From a virus: a DNA stretch of 24,769 nucleotides. Below, piece after piece: positions 6,870 to 13,434 of this stretch. The stretch spans positions 1 to 24,769 of IMG/VR virus record IMGVR_UViG_3300048928_000279; one strand, written 5' to 3'. Within the stretch, counting starts at the first letter, position 1, and each line of letters begins with the position of its first letter. The notes below the pieces were generated by a model that saw only the letters and a list, made by a program, of their open reading frames with translations, was not told the origin of the DNA and searched no databases. A program made the translations under genes and the position numbers.

Positions 6870-8096
6870 TTATTCCTTTGTCGTTACGGGTAACGGCTTG
6901 CCGTCAGCGCCCAGCAACGTGGTATTGACGTTGAGCAACATCGAATCGAGCCCGGCCATCGGGTTCAGGTCTTCCAGCACGCGGACCTCATTGCGAGACA
7001 TCCAGCCGTCTTGGATCGCGATCCGGTAGAACTCGGCGCGCTCTTTCGGAGTGCCGCGCAGCAGGCCGGCCAGGTTGAACTTGATGTAATAGCCGGCCAG
7101 GCACTCAGCCCGGGTGAACACCCGGCGGTTCAGCTCTTCTTCCCAGTTTTTAACCCAGGGCATTACCGAGTGCCGGACGTACTGGATAGCCTGCTCGCTG
7201 ATATTGGAAAACGTGGCTTTCTCCAGATCGTTGATCATGTGAGAAGGCACATTAAATATGCTGGCAATCTCGCTACGGGTCAGCTTGCGCGTCTCCAGAA
7301 ACTGGGCATCCTCAGGCGCGATAGTCAGCGCCTTGTAATCCAGATCCGCTGGCAACAGCAGGGTCTTATTCTCCGATTGCTTGAGCTTGATTACCGCGCT
7401 GTTCCAGACGCTTTTAAGGCGCTCCCAGCCGTCGCGCTGCAGATTTCCATCCTTGAGCGTCACAAGCCCTGTAGGGCGGCCGCCACCCTCAAAAAACTCC
7501 TTGCCGTAACGCACTGCAGCCAGGCCGAGGCCAATCGTTTCGGCGTTTTGTCGAATCGGGCTGGTGCCCATTCGCCGGCCGGAACCAATCGCGCGCAGGT
7601 GCACCATGTCTTCGGGCGCGACTGCCAGGGGCATGCCATCGTCATCCTGCGTGGCGTAGATCCAGCGGCCACCGTTCTTCACCAGGTCGGTTACCTGGGG
7701 CTCGCACATTTCCAGCGCCTGCAGTTCGCCCCGGCGATTGCGCACCAGGCGCGTAAAACCGTTGCCCCAGCCCAGGGTGTGCGCCTGCTTGGTTTCGCGC
7801 CACTTGTAGGACGTTTGCCACTGATTGGGCTCATCGTGCAGCAGGTAGTGCGCCGGGTGATCCGTGGCCGGCACAATCTCCCCGTTGACCTTACGCAACA
7901 CGCTTAAGGGCAACTGCGCCATGGTGCTGGACAGCACGTAGATACACGCATACACCGCCGTCAGCCTTTGCGCCGTGGCGGGGCTGACGGCAATACCGTT
8001 GCCGGCACACAGCAGCTCGCCCAGCTCCTGGCTGTTCATCTTGGTAGCGGGGTTCTCCAGGCTGCTACGGTTCTCATACATCGCGCCCAGGATCAT
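6870..8096 (-). CDS. Portal protein, HK97/lambda type
   Basis: The product is 408 residues, starting at the ATG at 8096, which overlaps the stop of the small membrane-protein gene (ATGA). The frame is open another 34 codons upstream, but that part is the other frame of the membrane-protein gene. Portal signatures are TAVYACIYVLSSTMAQLPLS near residue 50, YNPHLVHxxG-like PAHYLLHDEPNQWQTSYKWR near residue 85, GWGNGFTRLVRNRRGELQAL, then GLGLAAVRYGKEFFEGGG and IASIFNVPSHMIND (the IA.afgVPp.llg motif). The dodecameric portal is the DNA gate at one vertex of the head. Confidence 0.95.
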   Translation of the reverse strand: MILGAMYENRSSLENPATKMNSQELGELLCAGNGIAVSPATAQRLTAVYACIYVLSSTMAQLPLSVLRKVNGEIVPATDHPAHYLLHDEPNQWQTSYKWRETKQAHTLGWGNGFTRLVRNRRGELQALEMCEPQVTDLVKNGGRWIYATQDDDGMPLAVAPEDMVHLRAIGSGRRMGTSPIRQNAETIGLGLAAVRYGKEFFEGGGRPTGLVTLKDGNLQRDGWERLKSVWNSAVIKLKQSENKTLLLPADLDYKALTIAPEDAQFLETRKLTRSEIASIFNVPSHMINDLEKATFSNISEQAIQYVRHSVMPWVKNWEEELNRRVFTRAECLAGYYIKFNLAGLLRGTPKERAEFYRIAIQDGWMSRNEVRVLEDLNPMAGLDSMLLNVNTTLLGADGKPLPVTTKE

Positions 8097-8239
8097 GTCC
8101 GAACCGCCTTGATCGCGGCGGCCAGCAGCAAGACGCCGCCGGCCATCAGCGCCCAGCCCGGGCCGAACTGGACGTACAGCCCGGCAACAAACAGGCAATA
8201 GCCTGCCGTCCCGATCAGTTCAGGAAGCCAATTTTTCAT
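8093..8239 (-). CDS. Small two-helix membrane protein between terminase and portal
   Basis: This is a 48-residue protein from ATG 8239 to TGA 8093, beginning MKNWLPELIGTAGYCLFVAG and ending in VLLLAAAIKAVRT. Two hydrophobic segments (about residues 8-22 and 28-43) are separated by a short polar turn, and positive residues follow at the C-terminus. It sits between the large terminase and the portal, and its stop overlaps the portal start by four bases, which argues for translation. Short membrane proteins in this slot are common in Pseudomonas and enteric siphophages; their role is unknown. A holin-like or head-anchoring role is speculation. Confidence 0.8.
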   Translation of the reverse strand: MKNWLPELIGTAGYCLFVAGLYVQFGPGWALMAGGVLLLAAAIKAVRT

Positions 8240-8246
8240 AGGGGGC

Positions 8247-9980
8247 TCACATGGTTAAAAGGTCATCGTCAGTCATGCTGTCAAGAAGACTGCCGGGCGC
8301 TTGGTCGGCCAGCATTGCGCGGCTCATCCCCATAAGAATGGCAACCATGCCGTCGATTTTGCGCAAGTTGCCCTTGCCTTCGTCTTCCTTCATTGGGGTC
8401 AAACAACCTCGGTACTCCTTGGTTGTCACGTTCCCCGCCATCCACGACAGCACACCGTTTGCAGGGTGATTGAAGCGCCGCGAAACCAGCGCCGCTTCGA
8501 CTTCCCGCATGGGCATATTCATGGTCTGAATGCCGCCGCCGACCTCGACCACTTCGGCGCCGTCCGCCTGCAGCTGGTGCGCCAGTTGCGTAGCGCGCCA
8601 CTTGTCGTAGGCGATTTCCTGAATGTCGAACATCTCGGCCAGGTCTTTGATGTCATCGCGCACCACATCAAAGTCGGTTTCCTCACCGTCCGTGGTCAGC
8701 AGCTCGCCAGACACCACCCAGCCTTCGTAGGCATCCTTAAACGTGGTCGCGCGCTCTATCGCACCTTCGGGAAGGTACGATCTGCAGAACACCGTCCACA
8801 CATCGCGGCCGCGCTCGTCCTTGTCCTTGAACACCAGGGCCACAGCGGTAATGTCTGATTTGCTCGCCAGGTCGACCCCAATCCAGCATTTACGCCCCCG
8901 GAATTGCTCCAGGGTCAGCTCAGGATTTCCGCACGCCGCCCAGTCCGACATGTTCAACCAGGCCGACCGGGAGCTGACCCACACGTTTAAATGTTTGGTT
9001 AGATATTTGTTCAGCTGTGACGGGTAACGCTTGGCGTTCGCCTGCATGCGCAACAGGTATTCATCATCGACCGACACGCCAAAGTTCGGGTTCGCCTTGC
9101 GCAACACCTTCGGGTCTTGCCAGTCGTCTCCCTCGTCAATGGTGTAGATGATCCCGAACAGCTCATCGTTTTCTATGCCGCCTTCGCCCAGGGCGTGCAG
9201 CAGCATGTCCTTGACCTGGCCCCGCTGCACATAACAAGGCCCGGCAAGGTTGTAGCCGGCCGTTGTGATCACAAACATCAGCGGATGCTCGCGGGCACCC
9301 ATGCCGGTGATCATGGTGTCGTAAAGCGCCGACGAAACGTGTTCGTGATACTCGTCGACAATGGCGCAGCTGGGCGAACTACCGTCGCCAGGATCGCCAA
9401 CCAATGGCTCAAACCGGCTGCCGTCATCAGGCAGAGATAGGTTCATCACCATTATCTCGGCGCCGCATTCCTCAATCAGTTGCGGCGTGTTCTTGAGCAT
9501 CCGACTCGCCGGCCGGAAAACCTCAAGCGCTTGGTATTCTGTCGTCGCGCCGCAGTACACCTCGGCGCCGAACTCGCCATCCATAATGAACATGAATAGC
9601 CCGAGGCCAGCCGCAATAACGCTCTTGCCGTTCTTTCGGGGAATCTCGCAATACACCTCACGGAAGCGGCGCAGACCATTGCGCTTGGATCGCCACCCGA
9701 AAATGCAGCAGAAGATAAATTTCTGCCACGGCTCCAGGGTGATCAGCAGCCGCTTACCGGCCCACTTGCCCTTGGTGTGTGGCAGCAACTGGATAAAGAC
9801 ACAGACGCGCTCGGCCTCGGCCTTGTCGAACTTCCAGCGGTAGCCCTTCTTAGTGGACTTCGCCAGGTCGCCCAGGTGACGCCTGCAGGCGGCGCGGACC
9901 CACTTACACGCTTCAATCTTGCCCGCCACCACGTCGCGGGCGTACTTGTTCGCCGCGTTGACGTTTGGTGAGCTAGCCAT
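8247..9980 (-). CDS. Terminase large subunit (HK97-type)
   Basis: This is the 577-residue packaging motor and nuclease. Residues 110-122 hold the Walker A-type motif (PRKNGKS, Lys119), preceded by REVYCEI. Walker B is CAIVDE (Asp209-Glu210), followed by a HEHVSS segment and coupling motif VITTAGYN near 238-243. The nuclease domain begins at CWIGVDLASKSDITA, with the first metal-binding Asp at about 370. The length agrees with HK97-like TerL. It pumps DNA into the prohead and cuts at the packaging site. It lies nine bases downstream of the small terminase, with no strong ribosome-binding site. Confidence 0.96.
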   Translation of the reverse strand: MASSPNVNAANKYARDVVAGKIEACKWVRAACRRHLGDLAKSTKKGYRWKFDKAEAERVCVFIQLLPHTKGKWAGKRLLITLEPWQKFIFCCIFGWRSKRNGLRRFREVYCEIPRKNGKSVIAAGLGLFMFIMDGEFGAEVYCGATTEYQALEVFRPASRMLKNTPQLIEECGAEIMVMNLSLPDDGSRFEPLVGDPGDGSSPSCAIVDEYHEHVSSALYDTMITGMGAREHPLMFVITTAGYNLAGPCYVQRGQVKDMLLHALGEGGIENDELFGIIYTIDEGDDWQDPKVLRKANPNFGVSVDDEYLLRMQANAKRYPSQLNKYLTKHLNVWVSSRSAWLNMSDWAACGNPELTLEQFRGRKCWIGVDLASKSDITAVALVFKDKDERGRDVWTVFCRSYLPEGAIERATTFKDAYEGWVVSGELLTTDGEETDFDVVRDDIKDLAEMFDIQEIAYDKWRATQLAHQLQADGAEVVEVGGGIQTMNMPMREVEAALVSRRFNHPANGVLSWMAGNVTTKEYRGCLTPMKEDEGKGNLRKIDGMVAILMGMSRAMLADQAPGSLLDSMTDDDLLTM

Positions 9981-9989
9981 AGGGTTTAG

Positions 9990-10457
9990 TTATCCGGCTT
10001 TGCCTCCCCGCAGCGCGGTAAAGGGGTTATCTGGTTTCTGTTCGCCGCCAGGCTTGAGGCGCGCCCGGGCTGCAGGATCAAGTCCAAGCGCACCGCCATA
10101 AGCGGCCATCTGGCGTAGCGTTTCGTTGGAGACGGTGCAGGCAGGGTTTTTGATTTCCTGCTTGGCGCCCATGACGATGATCCCGTTTTTGGTGATGTCG
10201 TCCTGGGCCTCTCGCCAGCGCTGGTAGGCCATGCAAAACGCCTCAAGGTTGTGCATGTCAGTGCCGGTCAAAATCCTGGCCTCGATCAACCAGGGCGCAA
10301 CCTGACGCCAGATGTTCTTCGCGATTTCGCCGAACCAGTCAGGCGGGTCAGGCACATGCGTTAGCGCGTCGGGAGACGGCGCGTTCTTGTTCAGTTTCCG
10401 CTTGCCAGGGTTGCCCTGGATCACTTTCAAGGCGGTTGGTTTGGCGTGACGGCCCAC
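9990..10457 (-). CDS. Terminase small subunit, P27 family
   Basis: The 155-residue product recognises the packaging site. Near the start it reads GRHAKPTALKVIQGNPGKR, the hallmark of P27-type small terminases. PDPPDWFGEIAKNIWRQVAPWL and LEAFCMAYQRWREAQ follow, then the usual NPACTVSNETLRQMAAYG near the C-terminus. I chose the GTG at 10457 because a G-rich ribosome-binding site (GGGGG) lies about six bases upstream and the family usually starts just ahead of the basic GRHAKP motif. In-frame TTG codons further upstream, up to 10478, have none. Confidence 0.93.
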   Translation of the reverse strand: MGRHAKPTALKVIQGNPGKRKLNKNAPSPDALTHVPDPPDWFGEIAKNIWRQVAPWLIEARILTGTDMHNLEAFCMAYQRWREAQDDITKNGIIVMGAKQEIKNPACTVSNETLRQMAAYGGALGLDPAARARLKPGGEQKPDNPFTALRGGKAG

Positions 10458-10598
10458 AGAAACCCCCAATTTTTCCAAAAGTACGAATTTTTTAATTTCG
10501 CGGTCGCGCGTAAAAGGCTGGGCGAACGGTGGAGAACGCGAAAAACTGCAGAGATTTTGCCTACCCCCTCTCCTTCGCGCTTTTTCGGTGCATTTTTG
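10458..10598. other. Non-coding gap between HNH and small terminase; possible cos region
   Basis: These 141 bases have no supported gene. They hold AT-rich and pyrimidine-rich blocks (CTACCCCCTCTCC near 10561-10573) and a repeated CGCG theme. In HK97-like cos phages the HNH endonuclease and small terminase flank the cohesive-end site, so this is the natural place for cos. No nick positions can be read from the sequence. Confidence 0.35.
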
Positions 10599-10991
10599 CT
10601 AAAGCATCCCTGCGCGTTCGCCGAAAATACCCAGGCGGGCAGCGACCGCTTCCCCTTGCGTTTTGGCCTTGTGACAGTCCTCGTTTAGCGACTGCAAATT
10701 GCAAAAATCGTCACTTCCACCCATGGATTTGGGTGTTATGTGGTCAACTTCTGAGGCTGAAAGGGTGCAACCCTTGCAGTCATCGCACTGGCACAGATAC
10801 CGGTCACGCTTGAGGACGGCCGCGCGTTTCTTGCGCCATTGCCAGTCATACCCTCGCTGCTCAGCTGTTCCTCGACCGGGCTGGGCCCAGCCACTGGCAA
10901 GGTGTGCATGTTGTTCGCAGTAGCCGCTGGGGGCCTGGGTTTTGGCCGGACACATTGGTGAACGGCACGGGCGCTTGGTCTTTGGTGGCAT
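10599..10991 (-). CDS. HNH endonuclease (HK97 gp74-like)
   Basis: The 130-residue protein has a Zn-binding and HNH core: CRSPMCPA and CEQHAH near the N-terminus, then RDRYLCQCDDCKGCTLSASE, VDHITPKSMGGSDDFCNLQS and LNEDCHKAKT. The catalytic His is in VDHI and the second conserved His is in the DCHKAKT motif. The ATG at 10991 has AAGGAG eight bases before it; the frame is open seven codons further. In HK97 and related cos phages this small endonuclease works with the terminase to cut the concatemer. Its place beside the small terminase fits that role. Confidence 0.93.
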   Translation of the reverse strand: MPPKTKRPCRSPMCPAKTQAPSGYCEQHAHLASGWAQPGRGTAEQRGYDWQWRKKRAAVLKRDRYLCQCDDCKGCTLSASEVDHITPKSMGGSDDFCNLQSLNEDCHKAKTQGEAVAARLGIFGERAGML

Positions 10992-11053
10992 TCGCTGATC
11001 TCCTTGCTTCATGCGGGCCAGGATGTGGCAGTTTCAAAAAGGGACCCCGATTA

Positions 11054-11380
11054 CTAGGGGGTACGGGTAGGAAGCTTGAAATCTGCAATCCGATCTGCAA
11101 TCGCACGAACCTTCTCCACTCCAAGGAAACCAACCCAACCTCCAACGAAGGTGGCCATGCTCTGCGGCAGGCCGAAGAACTCAAGGCCACTGATTATCGT
11201 AAGCGTAAGACCACCACAGATCGCCCCCTCAACCACCATCTGGCGGCGCGAACCACCACCATAGGTGATGCGCAACACGGCCATAGCAAAGGAAAGCCCG
11301 GCAGGGTAAAGGATCGGCGCATGCTGGCTCAGCCACGCAAGCATCAATGCCCAGGTGTCAGGCTTGTCAGGCATGTTCAT
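11054..11380 (-). CDS. Holin, lambda S-like
   Basis: The 108-residue membrane protein forms the lysis pore. It starts MNMPDKPDTWALMLAWLSQH, which parallels the lambda S start MKMPEKHDLLA, and continues with a hydrophobic segment, then YGGGSRRQMVVEGAICGGLT and LEFFGLPQSMATFVGGWVGF. Three transmembrane helices are visible (about 18-35, 45-65 and 72-90), with a basic C-terminus. The frame is open upstream to 11422, but that stretch lies in a terminator, so the ATG at 11380 is preferred, with a second ATG two codons later (11374). No endolysin follows; the HNH gene is next. Confidence 0.93.
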   Translation of the reverse strand: MNMPDKPDTWALMLAWLSQHAPILYPAGLSFAMAVLRITYGGGSRRQMVVEGAICGGLTLTIISGLEFFGLPQSMATFVGGWVGFLGVEKVRAIADRIADFKLPTRTP

Positions 11381-11408
11381 CTCGATATATTCCCGCTTAG
11401 GGATAGGC

Positions 11409-11436
11409 AAAAAAAAGCCCACTCGCTGAGTGGGCT
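11409..11436 (-). terminator. Intrinsic terminator upstream of the holin
   Basis: A nine-base-pair stem (AGCCCACTC/GAGTGGGCT, three-base loop) is followed by eight T residues on the minus strand. It lies just downstream of the membrane/coiled-coil gene pair and before the holin start. Late transcripts from the right must pass it, so antitermination or partial read-through is expected. Confidence 0.88.
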
Positions 11437-11462
11437 CTGAAATGGGCAGAATATTTCTTGAG

Positions 11463-12038
11463 TTACGACTTCGTAATCAAAGGCAAACCTAACATCGGAG
11501 CCTTGGGGTGCTGTGGATCAAAAAAGAACTTTCTAGCTTCTCCAGCAGCACGATCTCCTTCGCTCATAAACGCCTCTATTTCACGTTGCAAATCTGTTAG
11601 AGCAGCAGATGCGGGATAGACGGCGGTAGGCCCCAAGACGTGACTTCTTCGGAGCCTTAAAGCAGTTGCGTACAACTCACCGAGCGCTAGGTTATGACCT
11701 TTTGCCAGCTCACCTAAAGCAGCGGAAGCGGTGTCTAGAGGTAAGGTTTCATCAGGGTAAGGCTTCTTTGATGAGCCGCGTTCCTGAGCCTCAAGCTTTT
11801 GATTGAGCCTCTGGATTTCCGACCGAAGCAATTTAAGCTCTTCTTCGGTCCGATCTGCCGCCTCGCCAGCACGTTGCTCTGCTCGTGCTTGATCACGCCT
11901 TACGCTCTCAATGTCCGATGAGGAATCATGAGACGAGGGTTTGAAAACTGTCGGGCCATTCTTGTACCCGCGCCAAACAGCAATCGCGACAAGCACAACG
12001 ACCCCGACCACCCAGAAGAGAATGATCCAAACTGTCAT
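11463..12038 (-). CDS. Membrane-anchored coiled-coil protein, unknown function
   Basis: I do not recognise this 191-residue protein. Residues 3-22 form one transmembrane helix (WIILFWVVGVVVLVAIAVW), followed by a basic stop-transfer region. Residues 45-85 are a charged coiled coil (ARAEQRAGEAADRTEEELKL, then RSEIQRLNQKLEAQE), and the C-terminal half is a small soluble domain rich in helix (ALGELAKGHNLALGELYATA). The topology is probably N-out, C-in. The ATG has GGAGG seven bases upstream and overlaps the stop of its partner (ATGA). It lies between the Q-position gene and the holin, a slot where lambdoid phages often carry cargo. GC content looks lower than in the flanking late genes. Confidence 0.8.
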   Translation of the reverse strand: MTVWIILFWVVGVVVLVAIAVWRGYKNGPTVFKPSSHDSSSDIESVRRDQARAEQRAGEAADRTEEELKLLRSEIQRLNQKLEAQERGSSKKPYPDETLPLDTASAALGELAKGHNLALGELYATALRLRRSHVLGPTAVYPASAALTDLQREIEAFMSEGDRAAGEARKFFFDPQHPKAPMLGLPLITKS

Positions 12039-12235
12039 TTTTCCACCTCCTGAATTGCGACCAAATAGGAAATCGCAAGAAGCAGGACACTCAATACCGA
12101 CATTGTAGCACCAGCCAAAATCACCTGAGGCTTTGAGTCATCTAGTAGCGAAAGCGTCGCAACCCCCGTAACCATGAATCCCGTGGCCAACCCTATACAA
12201 AGACCGGTCAGCCAACGAATAGTTTTGTTATCCAT
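12035..12235 (-). CDS. Small two-helix membrane protein, unknown function
   Basis: This 66-residue protein has two transmembrane helices (about residues 8-27, TGLCIGLATGFMVTGVATLS, and 36-58, ILAGATMSVLSVLLLAISYL). I chose the ATG at 12235, which has AAGG six bases upstream; an ATG two codons earlier lacks spacing. It forms a translationally coupled pair with the coiled-coil membrane protein (ATGA overlap), and a terminator follows the pair. The function is unknown. Membrane pairs in this position of lambdoid phages may affect lysis timing or exclude other phages, but nothing in the sequence settles it. Confidence 0.75.
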   Translation of the reverse strand: MDNKTIRWLTGLCIGLATGFMVTGVATLSLLDDSKPQVILAGATMSVLSVLLLAISYLVAIQEVEK

Positions 12236-12376
12236 CAACATCCTTGTGCAACAAAAATTTTCGGCTCAAACGAAGCAAACGCCAAAAAGGGGGGAGTGAA
12301 GAAATAAGTTTTGAAGGTCAGACGAACGCCAAACCTTGCTTTACTCCTCTACACGCGCAGTAAAGACAGGATGAAA

Positions 12377-12408
12377 TAAATACTGACGGAACGATGGAGC
12401 ACTGTCAA
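12377..12408 (-). promoter_or_regulatory. Possible late promoter after the Q-position gene
   Basis: A perfect -35 hexamer TTGACA (12408-12403, minus strand) lies just past the stop of the Q-position gene, with TATTTA at 12382-12377 as a possible -10. The 20-base spacer is too long for a strong sigma-70 promoter. The place matches lambda pR' directly after Q. Confidence 0.35.
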
Positions 12409-12415
12409 TGCCCGT

Positions 12416-13108
12416 TTAAGCAGTATCAGAAATAATCAGCCCCTCGAAGTCGAAGATTTCACCGGCGATGCAAAGTGCCTCATTCACCAAGGCGTCAAGG
12501 GCGCCGTAGATGTTTCGCCTCCACTCGCGTCGAGTGGACTCGGGCCGAGCTTCCACGTCCCAGGTGTTCATGTCGTAAAAGCTCTTCGGCAGGATAACCA
12601 TTGAGGTGGCGCGCGACTCGAGGCGCTTCTTAGCGGCGCGCTCCGCTGCCAGGGCCGAGGCAATCATCGACTCGCGCCGCCAATCAGGCGTATCGACCGA
12701 CATGGTCACCGTCACCGTCTGCGGGACTTTCTGGTCGGCACCCTTCAGCTTAGGAACGGCCCATGCTGTGACAGCCTTGAAAACGAACAGCGTCGGCGCC
12801 GGAGACTGGATGCGCACGCGCAGGTCGGCTATCGCCTGGACCTTCTTGCCCTTGTCGGTGCTGTATTTAGCAACCAGGGCGTCCATGTGGTGCTTTTCAA
12901 GTCCGTGATGAAGTCGAGCCGCAATCCAGCAATCAGCCTGGTTGCGGTCAATTGATTCGCCCGGCGCCGCGCCGAACAACGAGCGCAGGTCGCGCTGCTC
13001 CTCTTCGTGCGGGCTGTAAAGCTTCTGCCATGCCTGTTTGCTGGTGCTGTCGATAGATTCAGCGGCGAGGGCCGAAACGACGCCACCGAGCACACTTCTA
13101 TAAATCAT
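12416..13108 (-). CDS. Unknown protein in the lambda Q position
   Basis: The 230-residue protein starts MIYRSVLGGVVSALAAESID. I see no certain domain. There is an N-terminal helical part (QAWQKLYSPHEEEQRDLRSL), a segment NQADCWIAARLHHGLEKHHM that resembles the helical start of phage late regulators, a hydrophobic beta-like part, and a C-terminal LVNEALCIAGEIFDFEGLII. The strongest clue is position: it is the last gene of the early/replication operon, it is followed by a gap with a promoter-like element, and then come cargo, holin and terminase genes. A late antiterminator or activator is inferred, not shown. The ATG has GGGG eight bases upstream. Confidence 0.75.
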   Translation of the reverse strand: MIYRSVLGGVVSALAAESIDSTSKQAWQKLYSPHEEEQRDLRSLFGAAPGESIDRNQADCWIAARLHHGLEKHHMDALVAKYSTDKGKKVQAIADLRVRIQSPAPTLFVFKAVTAWAVPKLKGADQKVPQTVTVTMSVDTPDWRRESMIASALAAERAAKKRLESRATSMVILPKSFYDMNTWDVEARPESTRREWRRNIYGALDALVNEALCIAGEIFDFEGLIISDTA

Positions 13109-13111
13109 TAG

Positions 13112-13432
13112 TCAGTCCCCTGTGAAGTTGGTGGCTCCCGGGCCACGACGGTTGTTCTGTACGTAGTAATCGGACACACCCAGGGCAGGCCGCGCCAGAA
13201 CCTTCTCGATCTGCTTGCAGGCAATACGCAAGTTCAATCCAAGTTGGGTGACCAGCTCCTGCAGCTCGAGCGCTTGCCCACTGTCGAAGCGGACCCCGCC
13301 TGAGGCGTAACACTGGGCGCATTCGATCTCATGAAATACGCCGCTGATAACCGCGCAGCCCTTGCATGCTGGGCAGAGGGCCAATGGGATCAACTCTTTC
13401 TTGAAGGCGGGGCCATGCTCCTTTTTGATCAT
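13112..13432 (-). CDS. Small zinc-finger protein, possible late regulator
   Basis: The 106-residue protein has two CxxC pairs about 17 residues apart, CPACKGC and CAQC, separated by AVISGVFHEIE. This is a zinc-ribbon or DnaJ-like zinc finger. The C-terminal half is helical (ALELQELVTQLGLNLRIACK) and may bind nucleic acid (QIEKVLARPALGVSDYYVQ). The ATG at 13432 with GAGG seven bases upstream is the better start; a TTG two codons earlier lies across the recombinase stop. Small zinc-finger proteins next to Q-type genes are common in Pseudomonas prophages and some are labelled antiterminators; that role is inferred here. Confidence 0.78.
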   Translation of the reverse strand: MIKKEHGPAFKKELIPLALCPACKGCAVISGVFHEIECAQCYASGGVRFDSGQALELQELVTQLGLNLRIACKQIEKVLARPALGVSDYYVQNNRRGPGATNFTGD

Positions 13433-13434
13433 TT

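Noticed and set aside
7011-7907. 298-codon + strand frame opposite the portal gene
   Set aside because: The portal motifs on the minus strand are intact and the + frame has no recognisable domain.
8097-8198. 34-codon N-terminal extension of the portal frame
   Set aside because: This stretch is the other frame of the small membrane protein gene, whose stop overlaps the portal ATG at 8096.
11381-11422. Upstream extension of the holin frame
   Set aside because: The extra codons lie within the intrinsic terminator, and lambda S homology begins at the later ATG pair.
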